64,000 nt of DNA, from contig CAWCCX010000002.1 in NCBI GenBank assembly GCA_963794155.1, positions 1-64,000 on the forward strand, written 5' to 3'. The stretch comes from Roseiarcus sp963794155. GTDB lineage: Bacteria > Pseudomonadota > Alphaproteobacteria > Rhizobiales > Beijerinckiaceae. Of this stretch, positions 26,151 to 35,758 are shown one piece after another (the first letter of the stretch is position 1; the number at the start of each line of letters is the position of its first letter). The position numbers and the translations under genes were made by a program. A model generated the notes under the pieces. The model was not told where the DNA came from and did not search any database. It saw nothing but the letters and a program-made list of their open reading frames with translations.

Positions 26151-27402
26151 ATGACGTCCGCCGCTACATCGGCGCCCCCCAAGACGACGGGCGGCTACTC
26201 GGGCTTCCCTGGGCTTCCTGCGGGCAACAGCAACGAGGCCGGTGCCGGCCCAAGGCGCGCGGTGGGATCTCGCGGCAAGATCACCGCCAAGCTTCGCCTG
26301 CGATCGGAAATTCGCTTTTCCCCTGCGAACACCCCAGCCGAGACCGAGGACAGTCGGGATGTTGTCTCAGGCGGCACGCCGCTGGAGGGAGGTCTGCTGT
26401 TTATCTTTGAACCAGACACAGCGCTGCAAATTCGGAAGGGCGCGCTTTGCGTTCGATACCGCGACGGCATCGAACGCACGTTTCCACGAGGGCGGCACCG
26501 CGTCCGCTCAATCATCCTCGCCTCACCCGGTGCGAACGTGACGATTGAGGCCATGCGATTCGCCATCGACGAGGGAATGACAATTTTCGTAATGCATCGC
26601 GCCGGAGAGGCGCTTGCGGTCCTGACCGACGCGCCGACCGTGGACGCTAGCGCGCACGCCCTCGAACTTCGGCGCGCACAGTTGGCCGCGAGCCCGACAC
26701 AAAGGCTGGAAATCGCGCGGGCGATCTTGACGATGAAAATTGAGTTCCTGCGAATTGTCGGAGCGCGAGACGGCAGATGCGTTGCGGAGCGTGGCCGGCG
26801 CGCGGGATCATGCTGAGTTGTTGATCGCTGAGGCTCAGGCCGCGAAGGTGTATTGGAAGCGCTTTGTCGGCTTTACACCGCGCCTCACAGATCGTTGTCC
26901 ATCAGCCTGGTCCGTCTTTCGCGGTCGATTGGAAAAGCGTGGCGCACAGCTGGTTCCACGTTGGGCGCGCACGCCTTGCAACGCTGCGCTGAATTACGGC
27001 TATGCCGTCACGCTCGGCAATTGCACCCGCGCGCTTGTGGGGCTCGGGCTTGATCCCTCGTTCGGGTTTCTCCATCATGCCGACGCGCCCGGGAGACTGA
27101 GCCTGAGCTACGATGTCATCGAGCTGTTGAGACCGCGCGTCGATGCATGCGTCTTTCGATTTTTGAAGAGCCGCCCGTTCGACCGCAAAGAGTTTGTCGA
27201 GACCGGCGCGCAGGTCCTACTGGCCCCGAAGACGGCGCGCGAGGTTGCGTTGCGTGTATTGGCCGAGGTTCCCGCGTCGGAGTGCGAGGAGGCGGCGCGG
27301 CGGGTTGCGGAGACTATTCTCCGCGAAGCGCAAAACTCCTGTGCGCAAACGAGTACTCCAGAAAAGCACGGCGCTACGGAAGGCTCTGGTCGGTCGCGCT
27401 AG
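26151..27402 (+). pseudogene. cas1: Solo Cas1 integrase (casposase-like), split by a +1 shift
   Basis: The ATG at 26151 follows CACGGAG. After about 75 residues of non-homologous N-terminus, the Cas1 beta-rich domain begins (LFIFEPDTALQIRKGALCV, then SIILASPGANVTIEAMRFAI and MTIFVMHRAGEALAVL). The frame changes by one base near 26752; the next frame gives the helical domain with Glu in IAEAQAAKVYWKRF (26830-26832), His in GLGLDPSFGFLHHADAPG (27073-27075) and Asp/Glu in SLSYDVIELLRPRVD (27112-27123), the Cas1 metal ligands. About 416 aa if the shift is corrected. No cas2, effector or CRISPR array is near, and terminal inverted repeats flank the locus, so the likely role is transposon integrase. 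The shift may be a sequence error. Confidence 0.85.
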
Positions 27403-27451
27403 CGGTGAAAGACGGCGACGGTCATTGCTCTCAGCAACCGCACAGGCCGAA

Positions 27452-28750
27452 TTAATGTATCTGGTCGATCAGACGATCCGTCAGCGGGGGTAAATATTCC
27501 GGTCGGCGTATGGCGCATTTTTGATAGATCAATTCAAAAAACGGCAACAGTGCGCTGACCGAAGACTGTCCGACGTCATAAGAACCTTCAGTGACTATTT
27601 GCTCAGTGAGGCATTCGGGGCCCAGCCAATCGGGAAACCGCGTTTTCCCCGCGTCTGGCGGGTATGCCAACCGGCGGTGACTGACACCGGTGACGCCAGC
27701 GATCCATCGGTAAGGCCCACGCAATCCCAAACGAGTTAGGAACACCGCATAGCCCGGCAAACGCTCGGTCCAACCTCGTTCTAATTCAGGAACAAGGAGC
27801 CGCGAAGGATCGACTCCGAGAATCCAAGTGTCGATCGCCCATATCTCGCCCGTCTCGAAGGCAAATGCGATTGAGTACGCATCACGTGTGAGTAAGCTGC
27901 AAGCGCCGATGCCATCTTCCGCTCGAAGTGTCCAAAGACTGTTGAATATAAACGGTTGAAGAGCAACGTCGACATGACTCGCGTCACTTAGCTCTTGGGC
28001 CGCCCAAGTCTTTCGTGGGTCGAACGTTGGCATGAGCCGAAGCCACGTCGCTGGACCTTTCGCCAGGTTGACGCTCTGGCCGCTAATGTGGCCGGCCGGT
28101 GACAAAGACCATCGGCTGCCGATCGCCTCACCGGGCGCTCGAAACCTCGCCAGCCCGTCCAACGCTTTCGCTTCCGGAAAAGGGCTCTCACGGCGGGCGT
28201 TCTCAATCCGCCACTCAATGAAGGGTTCAAGTGCCGCAACAAATTCAGATGTAAGCTTTTGAGAAGCCGCCTTAATCTGCTTCTTGTCAGCATCTGGGGA
28301 CAATGCATAAATGATATGGCCGGCCTTTGTTTGCAGGTCGAAAGGCAGCGCTGAACGTTCGCCGTAGTATTCATTCATCACCATCAGCAGCGCACGATCG
28401 GTCAACGCGTGAAGAGCGTAACCGAGCTCGATGGCTACATTGGAGTTAATGAATTTCTTCACCGGGCTAGGGTCTTTCTCGGTACTAACTATCCCCGTAA
28501 GCGTAACGTCAGCGACGAACACGGCTGATTGCTCAATCTTATCAAGTATAACGCGAGCTAGATCGGGACTCCCGGAGACGCCCTGGCGATCATGGTCGAT
28601 ATGCAGCGCCAGCCTCGTTTCCCCTTCTGTCGGCTCGGTAACATCCGGTGTTTGCTTTAGTTTCTCGATAGCCAACATGAGTGCGTCACGGACAAAATGC
28701 CGTCCTGTCCGTCCAGGCGTGTCGGATTGCCATGACCAAAATACTTTCAT
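27452..28750 (-). CDS. TIR-like nucleotide-hydrolase-fold protein
   Basis: 432 aa. The N-terminus (MKVFWSWQSDTPGRTGRHFV) is the SWQSD-type variant of the first beta strand of TIR-like domains. The next part has VFVADVT and then SNVAIELGYALHAL, where Glu108 stands at the place of the catalytic glutamate of TIR-like NAD- or nucleotide-cleaving enzymes. The C-terminal 260 residues are not recognised and may be a sensing domain. Such proteins often occur in phage-defence systems, but no experiment-backed family is assigned. Lower GC than the backbone. Convergent to cas1, 50 bp apart, inside the casposon-like element. Confidence 0.6.
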   Translation of the reverse strand: MKVFWSWQSDTPGRTGRHFVRDALMLAIEKLKQTPDVTEPTEGETRLALHIDHDRQGVSGSPDLARVILDKIEQSAVFVADVTLTGIVSTEKDPSPVKKFINSNVAIELGYALHALTDRALLMVMNEYYGERSALPFDLQTKAGHIIYALSPDADKKQIKAASQKLTSEFVAALEPFIEWRIENARRESPFPEAKALDGLARFRAPGEAIGSRWSLSPAGHISGQSVNLAKGPATWLRLMPTFDPRKTWAAQELSDASHVDVALQPFIFNSLWTLRAEDGIGACSLLTRDAYSIAFAFETGEIWAIDTWILGVDPSRLLVPELERGWTERLPGYAVFLTRLGLRGPYRWIAGVTGVSHRRLAYPPDAGKTRFPDWLGPECLTEQIVTEGSYDVGQSSVSALLPFFELIYQKCAIRRPEYLPPLTDRLIDQIH

Positions 28751-28973
28751 CTCGTGCCTGCGCCCGGTGCCTCTAGAGTTTAGAAAGCAGTTGCGAACTT
28801 AAAGCCCCATCGAATGCCTCGTCCTAACTTCCGATGCAAGGGAATGTCCGTTTAGGGGGTCCAACGCTGGAGCGAAGGGCTTTTCGGGATGGCAGAAAGC
28901 GAGCTTTGGGACGCACGGAGGGGCGCGAGCAGGCGTTTTGTCGCACGCTTCCGGCGGCAAAGCTTTGAGTTCA

Positions 28974-30266
28974 TTACGCGCCGGAAATGTTCATAGTATA
29001 GTTGCCGGCAGCATCGAAATTAGGTGATGCGCCGCAGCCGGCAGCATTCGCTAAGTGATCCAACGTTCCTCGCATTCTCTTAGCCGCAACACGGTAGTCA
29101 TTCGGGATCGTCTCGAAAATCGTCTCTACAAAGTGATATTGATCACGAACAAGTCTCTCAGAGGGCATATCTTCCAAAAGAGCATTGTTATAGAACTCAC
29201 GAATGAAACGCATGTCTTGTACGTTGATCAAGCTCGCAAGAATCGCAATCGGCGGCTCGACGCCGAACAATTGAAGGCGCGACATATAGCGATTCGCGGA
29301 GGCGACGATCATCGCCTCAACGCTCGGAAGCATAATGAAATTACTGGGACTGCCACGCGTGATAGATGCTGCAACGGCTTCGACTATGCCGGTACGAGAG
29401 ATTTGCGTATAGGCACGCTGTGGCTTCGGAATAGCTTCGCTGTTTGAAGCAGCGAGAAAGCCGTCAAATGTCATGAGGTATTGTCGCGAATAATTATCTA
29501 ATATCGGCGGAAACGCATTTGGTTGTCGCATAACCTCATCGAGTGGGAAGGAGTAGCCCGCGGAGAATGCGCTGAACGGAACGACATGCAAGGCAAGATA
29601 CCCCTGGCCCAGCAACGTTACGGGTGCGTCGCCGGCGGCAATCCGGGTCGTGCGCTCCACGCGAAGGGTACGAATGCGCTCCGCGATCGTACCGGAAACG
29701 GCAAAAATCGTCCGCAGCTCATCGACTTCAACAAAATATTTGCCGCGACTATCGCGCGCACAGAATCGGAACGCGCCCTGAAAGACGACTTGATGAGGCG
29801 GATTCCAGCTTTTGGGAATGTGAATGACAATTGCATGACGGCCGTTACCCAACTTTACCGGCGCGATCTCAACGGCGGCTAGAGTTGGCCGCACACCCGC
29901 CCGAAGCATTTGTTGCAGGCGTAAAATCTCTTTATCAGGATCAACGGCCAAGCCAACAAGATCTATCGGCACGCCGTCTTTTTCTGTCACTCCAAAGATG
30001 AGGAAGCCGCCAGCCGAATTAGCGAACGACGACACGTCGTAGAGGAATTCACGTTTGTCGGAATCACTCGGCCCAACAACGTCTCTTTTGTAATCGAGAG
30101 TTTTGCGCTCGGCCTGGCCACCCTCTTTCAAAGCGATCAAATCGCTTTCTTTCAACTCAGTCAGCGGGCGCCGAAAAGCCTCATAGCTGTACTCTCGAAG
30201 TTTGTCGCCGCGCAAACATTGTAGCCGAGCGCAATCGAGCGCAGTGTCTCGCCCTCTTTGTCCCAC
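28974..30266 (-). CDS. AlbA_2 (Schlafen-type) domain protein
   Basis: 430 aa. After about 30 leader residues, LIALKEGGQAERKTLDYKRD, then FLYDVSSFANSAGGFLIFGV and the HAIVIHIPKSWNPPHQV strand form an AlbA_2 domain, the ATP- or nucleic-acid-binding domain shared with Schlafen proteins. The remaining 250 residues are not recognised. AlbA_2 proteins serve as regulators or as parts of defence systems. Here it is near the right end of the casposon-like element and 220 bp upstream of the TIR-like gene on the same strand, so the two may form a cargo unit. The exact start is uncertain. Confidence 0.7.
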   Translation of the reverse strand: MGQRGRDTALDCARLQCLRGDKLREYSYEAFRRPLTELKESDLIALKEGGQAERKTLDYKRDVVGPSDSDKREFLYDVSSFANSAGGFLIFGVTEKDGVPIDLVGLAVDPDKEILRLQQMLRAGVRPTLAAVEIAPVKLGNGRHAIVIHIPKSWNPPHQVVFQGAFRFCARDSRGKYFVEVDELRTIFAVSGTIAERIRTLRVERTTRIAAGDAPVTLLGQGYLALHVVPFSAFSAGYSFPLDEVMRQPNAFPPILDNYSRQYLMTFDGFLAASNSEAIPKPQRAYTQISRTGIVEAVAASITRGSPSNFIMLPSVEAMIVASANRYMSRLQLFGVEPPIAILASLINVQDMRFIREFYNNALLEDMPSERLVRDQYHFVETIFETIPNDYRVAAKRMRGTLDHLANAAGCGASPNFDAAGNYTMNISGA

Positions 30267-30539
30267 GTTTGATCACCTCGCGGCGCTGAAACTCCGTCAC
30301 GATTGGGCTCGCCGCGAATCGCCTGCCTACGTTGCACGCGCGCAGGGACGCTTTCATTCTAGGCTTGGGCCCTGGCAAATGTCAGCAAAGGGTCAATATG
30401 ACCGTTCGCCAAAGAACATCACAGCTCGTCGCAGTGCAAAGGGTTCACGATCAAATCAAGACCGCGGCAAGGCAAGCTGTACAGCATGGAAGGTGGATTA
30501 CGCGCGGCGACTGGGAAGTGCCGCGAAATCGGGCGGGTT

Positions 30540-30575
30540 CAAGATATAGCGATTGATACCACCACACTGCCCCCC
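30540..30575 (-). repeat. Right terminal inverted repeat
   Basis: Inverted match of 21241-21276, 35 of 36 positions. It abuts the right copy of the 14-bp direct repeat. The 270 bp between it and the AlbA_2 start hold no convincing gene. Confidence 0.9.
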
Positions 30576-30589
30576 CTGCGCGACGCTTC
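30576..30589 (+). repeat. Right 14-bp target-site duplication
   Basis: CTGCGCGACGCTTC, identical to 21227-21240. A further GG matches on both sides, but in the left copy it coincides with the G-run of the terminal repeat, so 14 bp is the symmetric solution. Confidence 0.8.
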
Positions 30590-31115
30590 GGCCAATGAAA
30601 TGTCGCGAGGTCAGCCAGCCACCCGCTCGATCGATCGCCTGAATCAACATTAGCACGGACTTCGCCTTTTCGGAAGAAATTGTTGCGAAAGATTTTGCCG
30701 CCCGTGGCATTCCATTCCCTAACGTTCGGGCTATCGGCGAGCCCGCGCCGCCCCAGCCGAAGGGTCGCTCCAACCGTGGGGCGCCGAGATCGGCAGGGCA
30801 TATTGACAATTCATGCCCCGCTCAGCCCAGCATTGTCCTGTATATCACTTAACCGTGACTTGCACTCGCCTCACTGCAACGTTACGGCATGAGAAGATAT
30901 AGTCAATTAAAGTCATACCTCCACCAAATTTTCATCGTGAACTCAATCTACCTCATATTGGTTAAAACGATTCCAATCTTGTCTGACTATATCCGATCAA
31001 TTTACGATTAATTAACTATAAAAATCGAGGTTATTGTCGATTGACAAGCTTTGTGCGCGGCGCAACAAGTTTGCGTCGACGCGGAGCGAGACCTGATTCG
31101 TCTGGAGTTCCAAAC
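30590..31115. other. Right flank of the element; AT-rich promoter region
   Basis: No convincing gene in about 525 bp. The first 290 bp are of normal composition. The stretch 30880-31030 is strikingly AT-rich for this genome and contains ATTAATTAACTATAAAAATC-type sequence just upstream of the sulfotransferase-like gene, where a promoter is likely. Confidence 0.5.
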
Positions 31116-32181
31116 ATGGCTGCTGTTCGTCGCCAAGCGATTTCACAATGTCCGCCAAGCAGCGAGCAACAAGCCGATCCCGCCCAACACAACGCTGAAA
31201 AACACCTCGTCATCGCCGGGACCGGGCGGGCGGGAACAAGCTTTCTGGTCCGCTATTTGACCGAACTCGGCCTCGATACTGTCCTGGCCAGAAACGGGAA
31301 GCGGGCGGAATGGGACGCGGACGCCAACGCCGGCTTTGAAAACCTCCTGATTTCGGGCGCCAATCTACCCTATGTGGTGAAATCGCCCTGGATCAGCGAA
31401 TATGTCGACCAGATCCTGGATGAGAAGCACTTCAAGATCGACGCATTCATTGTGCCGATGCGCGATCTGGTCGAGGCGGCGACAAGCCGCGTGGTCCTGG
31501 AGCAGCGGTCCATCCACCAACACAACCCATGGATGGCGGAAGAGCTCAGCAAAACATGGGAGACTTACGGCCGTGTCCCCGGCGGGCTGGTCTACTCGCT
31601 CAACCCGCTGGACCAGGCGCGCTTGCTGGCGGTTCAGTTCCACCGGCTGGTCCTCAAAGCCTCCGAGGCTGGCGTTCCCCTTGTTTTTCCGGTTTTCCCC
31701 AGAATCGCGACCGACTGGCAATATCTCTACAAATGCCTGCAGCCGATCTTGCCGCCCGAGATCACGGAAGACGTGGCCCGCGTCACACGCCCGGGTCGCT
31801 GACGCGGCGAAGGTCAGGGTGACCGGCGAGATCGTCGGTGATCCGCCGGGCGCCCTAATGCGCGGGAGGGAAGCAAAGCCCGGGCCGCATTACCCGAACC
31901 CGACCGAAATCGACAATATTGCGCTCCGGCGCGAACTCGGCCGGCTTCGGCAGGAACTCACGCAACAGTTGTCGGCGCAGCAATTGTGCTTGCAGAAGGC
32001 GGATCAGCTGGGCGTCCAGATTTCGGAACTCAGAGCGGCGAAGCTCGAATACTTGTACGAGCGGGCAGGTCTTGAAGCCGCGATTCAAGGGCTCCGCTAC
32101 AAGCTCGAGAGAAAATCGATCAAGAACAAGGTGCGCCGGGCGCTGCGAATCCTGCACGGCGCGAGGCCGGTCGAGGCTTGA
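31116..32181 (+). pseudogene. Sulfotransferase-like P-loop protein with a frameshift
   Basis: The ATG at 31116 (an upstream ATG at 31041 is possible) begins MAAVRRQAIS. The P-loop-like motif IAGTGRAGTSFLVRYLTELG is the PAPS-phosphate-binding loop of sulfotransferase-fold proteins; PMRDLVEAATSR is the likely 3'-phosphate motif. The frame ends at 31802 (VTRPGR), but the next frame continues with HARVADAAKVRVTGEIVGD and then a coiled coil (LRRELGRLRQELTQQLSAQQ) up to 32181, so one base near 31785-31795 is probably extra. Corrected length is about 355 aa. The acceptor is unknown; polysaccharide or cell-surface sulfation would be typical. Confidence 0.6.
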
Positions 32182-32418
32182 CCTTTCCCGTTTTCCCGCC
32201 GGGCCTCGCGGGGTGCGCTCGACCGTTGCGATTGTCGGCGTCCGAAACACGATTCCTAAAAACGCAACCTGCTTTGAGGCCTGCGCCTCGGAACCGAGAG
32301 GCGGACCCGGCTCGCCTCAGCGCCTGAATGCGGTCATAATGCTGGCGAGCCGCCTGGCCCGCGCTCTTATTGTCGAGGGCGAAGGGCGAGGGCGGGCGTC
32401 AATTTTGGGGGGGCGGCC

Positions 32419-32891
32419 ATGCTTCAGATTCATGTCATCCTGAGCCTGGTCGGCATCTGTCCGGGCTCGTCGTCTTGTACCGCCTGCTGTTCGGGGGAGA
32501 GTCCGGCGCCTGGACGGCGCTCTTTCTCATTACCACGATCCTGACCAGCCTGACCGGCTTCCCGCTGCCGCCGTTCGGCTTCGACCCGCCGCGCGCGGTC
32601 GGCGCGCTGTCGCTCGTCCTGCTCTTGGCGGCGGCAGCAGCCTATTACGCCTACCATCTCGCCGGGATCTGGCGCCTAATCTATGTCGCCTGCGCCGTCG
32701 CCGCGCTTTATCTCAATGCGTTCGTCCTAGTCGCCCAGGGGTTCCTGAAGGTCCCGTTCCTGCACGACCTGGCGCCGACCGGGTCTGAGCCGCCGTTCGC
32801 CATTGTCCAGGGGATCGTACTCGTCATTTTCATTGTGCTGGGCTTTCTCGCCGCGAGCCGGTTTCACCCGGTGACCGCGGCCGGCGCGTAA
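32419..32891 (+). pseudogene. Four-helix membrane protein with a frameshift near its start
   Basis: The ATG at 32419 gives MLQIHVILSLVGI, which flows into the open frame SGLVVLYRLLFGG if one T is added near 32461 (ATCTGTCCGGG for an expected ATCTGTTCCGGG). The restored protein of about 158 aa has four hydrophobic helices and ends HDLAPTGSEPPFAIVQGIVL. It resembles small conserved inner-membrane proteins of Hyphomicrobiales with no assigned function. Without the shift, the frame opens at 32370 with a non-homologous leader. The 237 bp before it carry nothing recognised. Confidence 0.6.
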
Positions 32892-32949
32892 GCCGAACCA
32901 GCGATCCGGGGGCCAAGGGACTCCCCCGGCCCGCCTGAAGCCCGCGCGT

Positions 32950-35307
32950 TTAGACCTTGGCCAGCTGCTGTCCGAGCGGCAAGGAGCGGATGCGCTTGCC
33001 GCTCGCGGCAAAGATCGCATTCATGAGCGCGGGGGCGACCGGCGGCACGCCCGGTTCACCCACGCCGCCAAGGCGCATATCGTAGCCATGCGCCACGATA
33101 TAGACATGGGTCTCACGCGGCGCGTCGCTGATCCGCAACACTTGGTAGTCGTCGAGATTGCTCTGTTGGACCCTGCCGTCCTTGAACGAGATTTCGTTCA
33201 GCAGCCCCACACCCAGGCCCATGATCACCGCTCCTTCAAATTGAGAGCGGACACGATCCGGGTTCACGATCGGGCCGCAATCAACAGCGATGTCAACCCG
33301 GGGGATGGTGATATTGCCCTTCTCGTCGACCGCGGCCTCGATGACCGCTGCGACATAGCTCACGAAACTGCGATGGGCCGCCAAGCCGAGGCCATGCCCT
33401 TTCGGGACTTGGCGACTACCCCAACCCGCCTTCTCGGTGACCAGTTCGACAACGTTGCGCAGCCGGCCCGTATCGATCGGGTAGACCTCAGGATTCTCGC
33501 CGTAATCCCAGAAGTCCTTCACCTTCTGCGGCACGTCGAGAATGCGAGCGGGTCCGATCAGATCGAGCAAGAACGCCTTCTGATCCTTGCCCGCCGCAGA
33601 AGCCAACTCGGCGACGAAGGACTGAATTGCGAACCCGTGCGGGACGTTCGAGACGGAGCGCCACCAGCCAATCTTGGTGTGCGCTTCGGCCTCGCCGTTC
33701 TCGATGCTGATGTTTTTGATGTCGAAGGGCATGTCGACGAGACCCATGCCCTGCTCGAGCGGCATCTCGTGCTTGGGATCGGCCGCGAACAGCGACAGGA
33801 TCGTCGGGGCCACGCTGTTATGTCGCCATGCCACCACCTTGCCGTCCTTGTCGAGCCCCGCCTCGAGGCGCTCGACCGACACCGTGTGGTAGAAGTCGTT
33901 GTGGATGTCATCCTCGCGAGTCCAGACGACCTTGACCGGAGCACCGCCGACCCCCTTTGAGCACAGCGCCGCCTCGACCGCGAAGTCCGGCTTTGACTTA
34001 CGGCCAAAACCTCCGCCCAAAAGGGTCACGTTGACCGTGACGTTCTCGGGCGGGAGTGCCAGATATGAGGCGACCATATCATGCGCGGCTTGCGGGCTTT
34101 GCACGCTTGTCCAGACTTCCGCTTTGCCGTCGACGATCCGGCAGGTCGCGGACGGCGGCTCCATCGTCGCATGCGCGTTGTGAGGGATGTAATATTCGGC
34201 CTCGACTTTCTTGTCTGCGCTCGCAAAAGCGGCGGCGAAGTCGCCGTCGCTGCGCAGAATCTTGCCAGGCTGTTTGGCGGTCGCTTCCATCGCCGCGCGG
34301 TAGGCCCGGGAGTCATAGGTCGCGTGCGGGCCATCGTCCCATTGGATTTTCAGCGCCTTGCGGCCCTGGATCGCCGCCCAGGTGTTGTCGGCGATAACCG
34401 CGATTCCCCCTGACGGTTGGAATTTCATGGGAAAGGACGGTGCGGGGATTTCGACGATCTGGACGACACCCGGGACCTTCTTCGTCTCCGTCGCATCGTA
34501 AGAGGTTACCTTGCCCCCCATGACCGGCGGTCGCGCGATGACGGCGTACTTCTGGCCGGGAAGGCGGACATCTTGACCATAAATGGCGCGGCCGGTGGTG
34601 ATGTTGAATCCGTCGACGATATTGGTGCCTTCCTTGCCGATGTAGCGGAACTGAGAAGGATCCTTGAGCTGCAGGCTGCCGGGCGTTAGGGAACCCATTT
34701 TCTCCTGGCTGACGCCCGTCGGGACGCCCATCGTGCTGGCGTCGGCGGCGAGCTCGCCATAGCCGAGCGTCTTCCCGGTCGACTTCTGAATAACCTCGTG
34801 ATTCTTCGCCTCCACGTCAGAGACTTCGACGCCCCAGCGCTTGGCCGCGGCCGCTTCCAGCATCATGCGGGCGGCAGCGCCAACCTGGCGCATTGGCTGG
34901 ATGAAATGGCGGGTCGAACGTGAACCGTCGGTGTCCTGATTGCCGTATTTCACCTCGTCCCCGGTCGCCTGTGCGACCTTGACCCTAGACCAATCCGCCT
35001 CCATTTCGTCGGCGACGATCAGCGGCATCCCGGTTCGGATGCCCTGCCCCATTTCGGAGCGGTGGCAGACGATGGTGACGGTTCCGTCGGGCGCAATCGA
35101 AACGAATGCGAGAGGATTGTTCACGGTCCCGTGCGGCATGCCGTCGGCGCCCCACTTGGGAGCATCGGCGGCCAGCGCCGGACGAGACGGCAGTACGTGC
35201 ACCGCGAGCACAAGGCCGCCCGTTGAAAGAATCCCCTTCAGGACACCACGCCGGCTGACATTCTCGATGCCAGATGTCGTCACGAATTCGCGAATTTGCT
35301 TGGTCAT
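32950..35307 (-). CDS. Molybdenum hydroxylase large subunit, IorB type
   Basis: 785 aa from the ATG at 35307. Xanthine-dehydrogenase-family subunit that binds the molybdopterin cofactor. A twin-arginine signal (NVSRRGVLKGILSTGGLVL) points to export as a folded complex. Cofactor-binding features include LLGGGFGRK and, near the C-terminus, the catalytic glutamate in GVGEPGVPPVAPALMNAI. The single-subunit arrangement with a small 2Fe-2S partner and no FAD subunit is that of isoquinoline 1-oxidoreductase-like or periplasmic aldehyde dehydrogenases, so electrons probably go to a cytochrome. The substrate is not predictable. The gene for the 2Fe-2S subunit ends 1 bp upstream. Confidence 0.88.
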   Translation of the reverse strand: MTKQIREFVTTSGIENVSRRGVLKGILSTGGLVLAVHVLPSRPALAADAPKWGADGMPHGTVNNPLAFVSIAPDGTVTIVCHRSEMGQGIRTGMPLIVADEMEADWSRVKVAQATGDEVKYGNQDTDGSRSTRHFIQPMRQVGAAARMMLEAAAAKRWGVEVSDVEAKNHEVIQKSTGKTLGYGELAADASTMGVPTGVSQEKMGSLTPGSLQLKDPSQFRYIGKEGTNIVDGFNITTGRAIYGQDVRLPGQKYAVIARPPVMGGKVTSYDATETKKVPGVVQIVEIPAPSFPMKFQPSGGIAVIADNTWAAIQGRKALKIQWDDGPHATYDSRAYRAAMEATAKQPGKILRSDGDFAAAFASADKKVEAEYYIPHNAHATMEPPSATCRIVDGKAEVWTSVQSPQAAHDMVASYLALPPENVTVNVTLLGGGFGRKSKPDFAVEAALCSKGVGGAPVKVVWTREDDIHNDFYHTVSVERLEAGLDKDGKVVAWRHNSVAPTILSLFAADPKHEMPLEQGMGLVDMPFDIKNISIENGEAEAHTKIGWWRSVSNVPHGFAIQSFVAELASAAGKDQKAFLLDLIGPARILDVPQKVKDFWDYGENPEVYPIDTGRLRNVVELVTEKAGWGSRQVPKGHGLGLAAHRSFVSYVAAVIEAAVDEKGNITIPRVDIAVDCGPIVNPDRVRSQFEGAVIMGLGVGLLNEISFKDGRVQQSNLDDYQVLRISDAPRETHVYIVAHGYDMRLGGVGEPGVPPVAPALMNAIFAASGKRIRSLPLGQQLAKV

Positions 35308-35308
35308 G

Positions 35309-35758
35309 TCACGCTCCCGCAGCTTGCTTGATGCCGGCGCGAATGCGCTGGTAAGTCCCACAGCGGCAAATGTTGCCGTACATCGTGCCGTCGATGTCGG
35401 CGTCGGTGGGATGGGGCGACTGTTTCAGAAGCGCCGCGGCCTGCATGATCTGGCCGGCCTGACAATAGCCGCATTGCGGCACGTTGAGCGCCCGCCATGC
35501 CTTCTGAAGCGGGTGGTTTCCCTCGGGGTCGAGGCCTTCGATGGTGGTGATGGACTTGCCGTTCGCGTCGCTGACCGACGTGACGCAGGCTCTGACGGCG
35601 TCGCCATCGAGATGGACCGTGCAGGCGCCGCATGCGGCCACGCCGCAGCCGAATTTCGTGCCGGTGAGCCCGAGCACATCTCGCAAATACCAGAGCACCG
35701 GCATTGACGGATCGCCGTCGAATGATTGCGTCTGGCCATTCACGTGCAGAGTGATCAT
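35309..35758 (-). CDS. 2Fe-2S subunit of the molybdenum hydroxylase, IorA type
   Basis: 149 aa from the ATG at 35758. The plant-ferredoxin-like cluster is ligated by KFGCGVAACGACTVHLDG, and the second, all-helical cluster by CGYCQAGQIM and NICRCGTYQRIR. It transfers electrons from the molybdenum subunit encoded immediately downstream. It has no signal peptide of its own and is probably carried across the membrane with the Tat-tagged partner. The longer in-frame start at 35851 would add a cysteine-rich leader with no family support. Confidence 0.92.
   Translation of the reverse strand: MITLHVNGQTQSFDGDPSMPVLWYLRDVLGLTGTKFGCGVAACGACTVHLDGDAVRACVTSVSDANGKSITTIEGLDPEGNHPLQKAWRALNVPQCGYCQAGQIMQAAALLKQSPHPTDADIDGTMYGNICRCGTYQRIRAGIKQAAGA

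Larger units (their letters stand above)
21241..30575. mobile_element. Casposon-like Cas1-encoding transposon
   Basis: A 9,335-bp segment bounded by 36-bp terminal inverted repeats with one mismatch (left 21241-21276, right 30540-30575; both begin GGGGGGCAGTGTGGTGG reading inward) and flanked by identical 14-bp direct repeats. The interior encodes a Cas1 with catalytic residues but no cas2, no other cas gene and no CRISPR array. Cas1 as sole integrase, terminal inverted repeats and 14-15-bp target duplications are together the hallmarks of casposons. A family-B DNA polymerase, usual in described casposons, is absent. Cargo: a truncated cyclase/AAA regulator, a TIR-like protein and an AlbA_2 protein. 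The IS21-family element at 23408-25907 is nested inside. Confidence 0.75.

Noticed and set aside
21061..30590. A CRISPR-Cas locus because of cas1
   Set aside because: No array of regularly spaced repeats and no cas2, cas4 or effector gene could be found on either side, while transposon ends are present.
30451..30809. Two minus-strand frames of about 100-116 codons over the right inverted repeat
   Set aside because: They read through the terminal repeat, overlap each other and show no family features.
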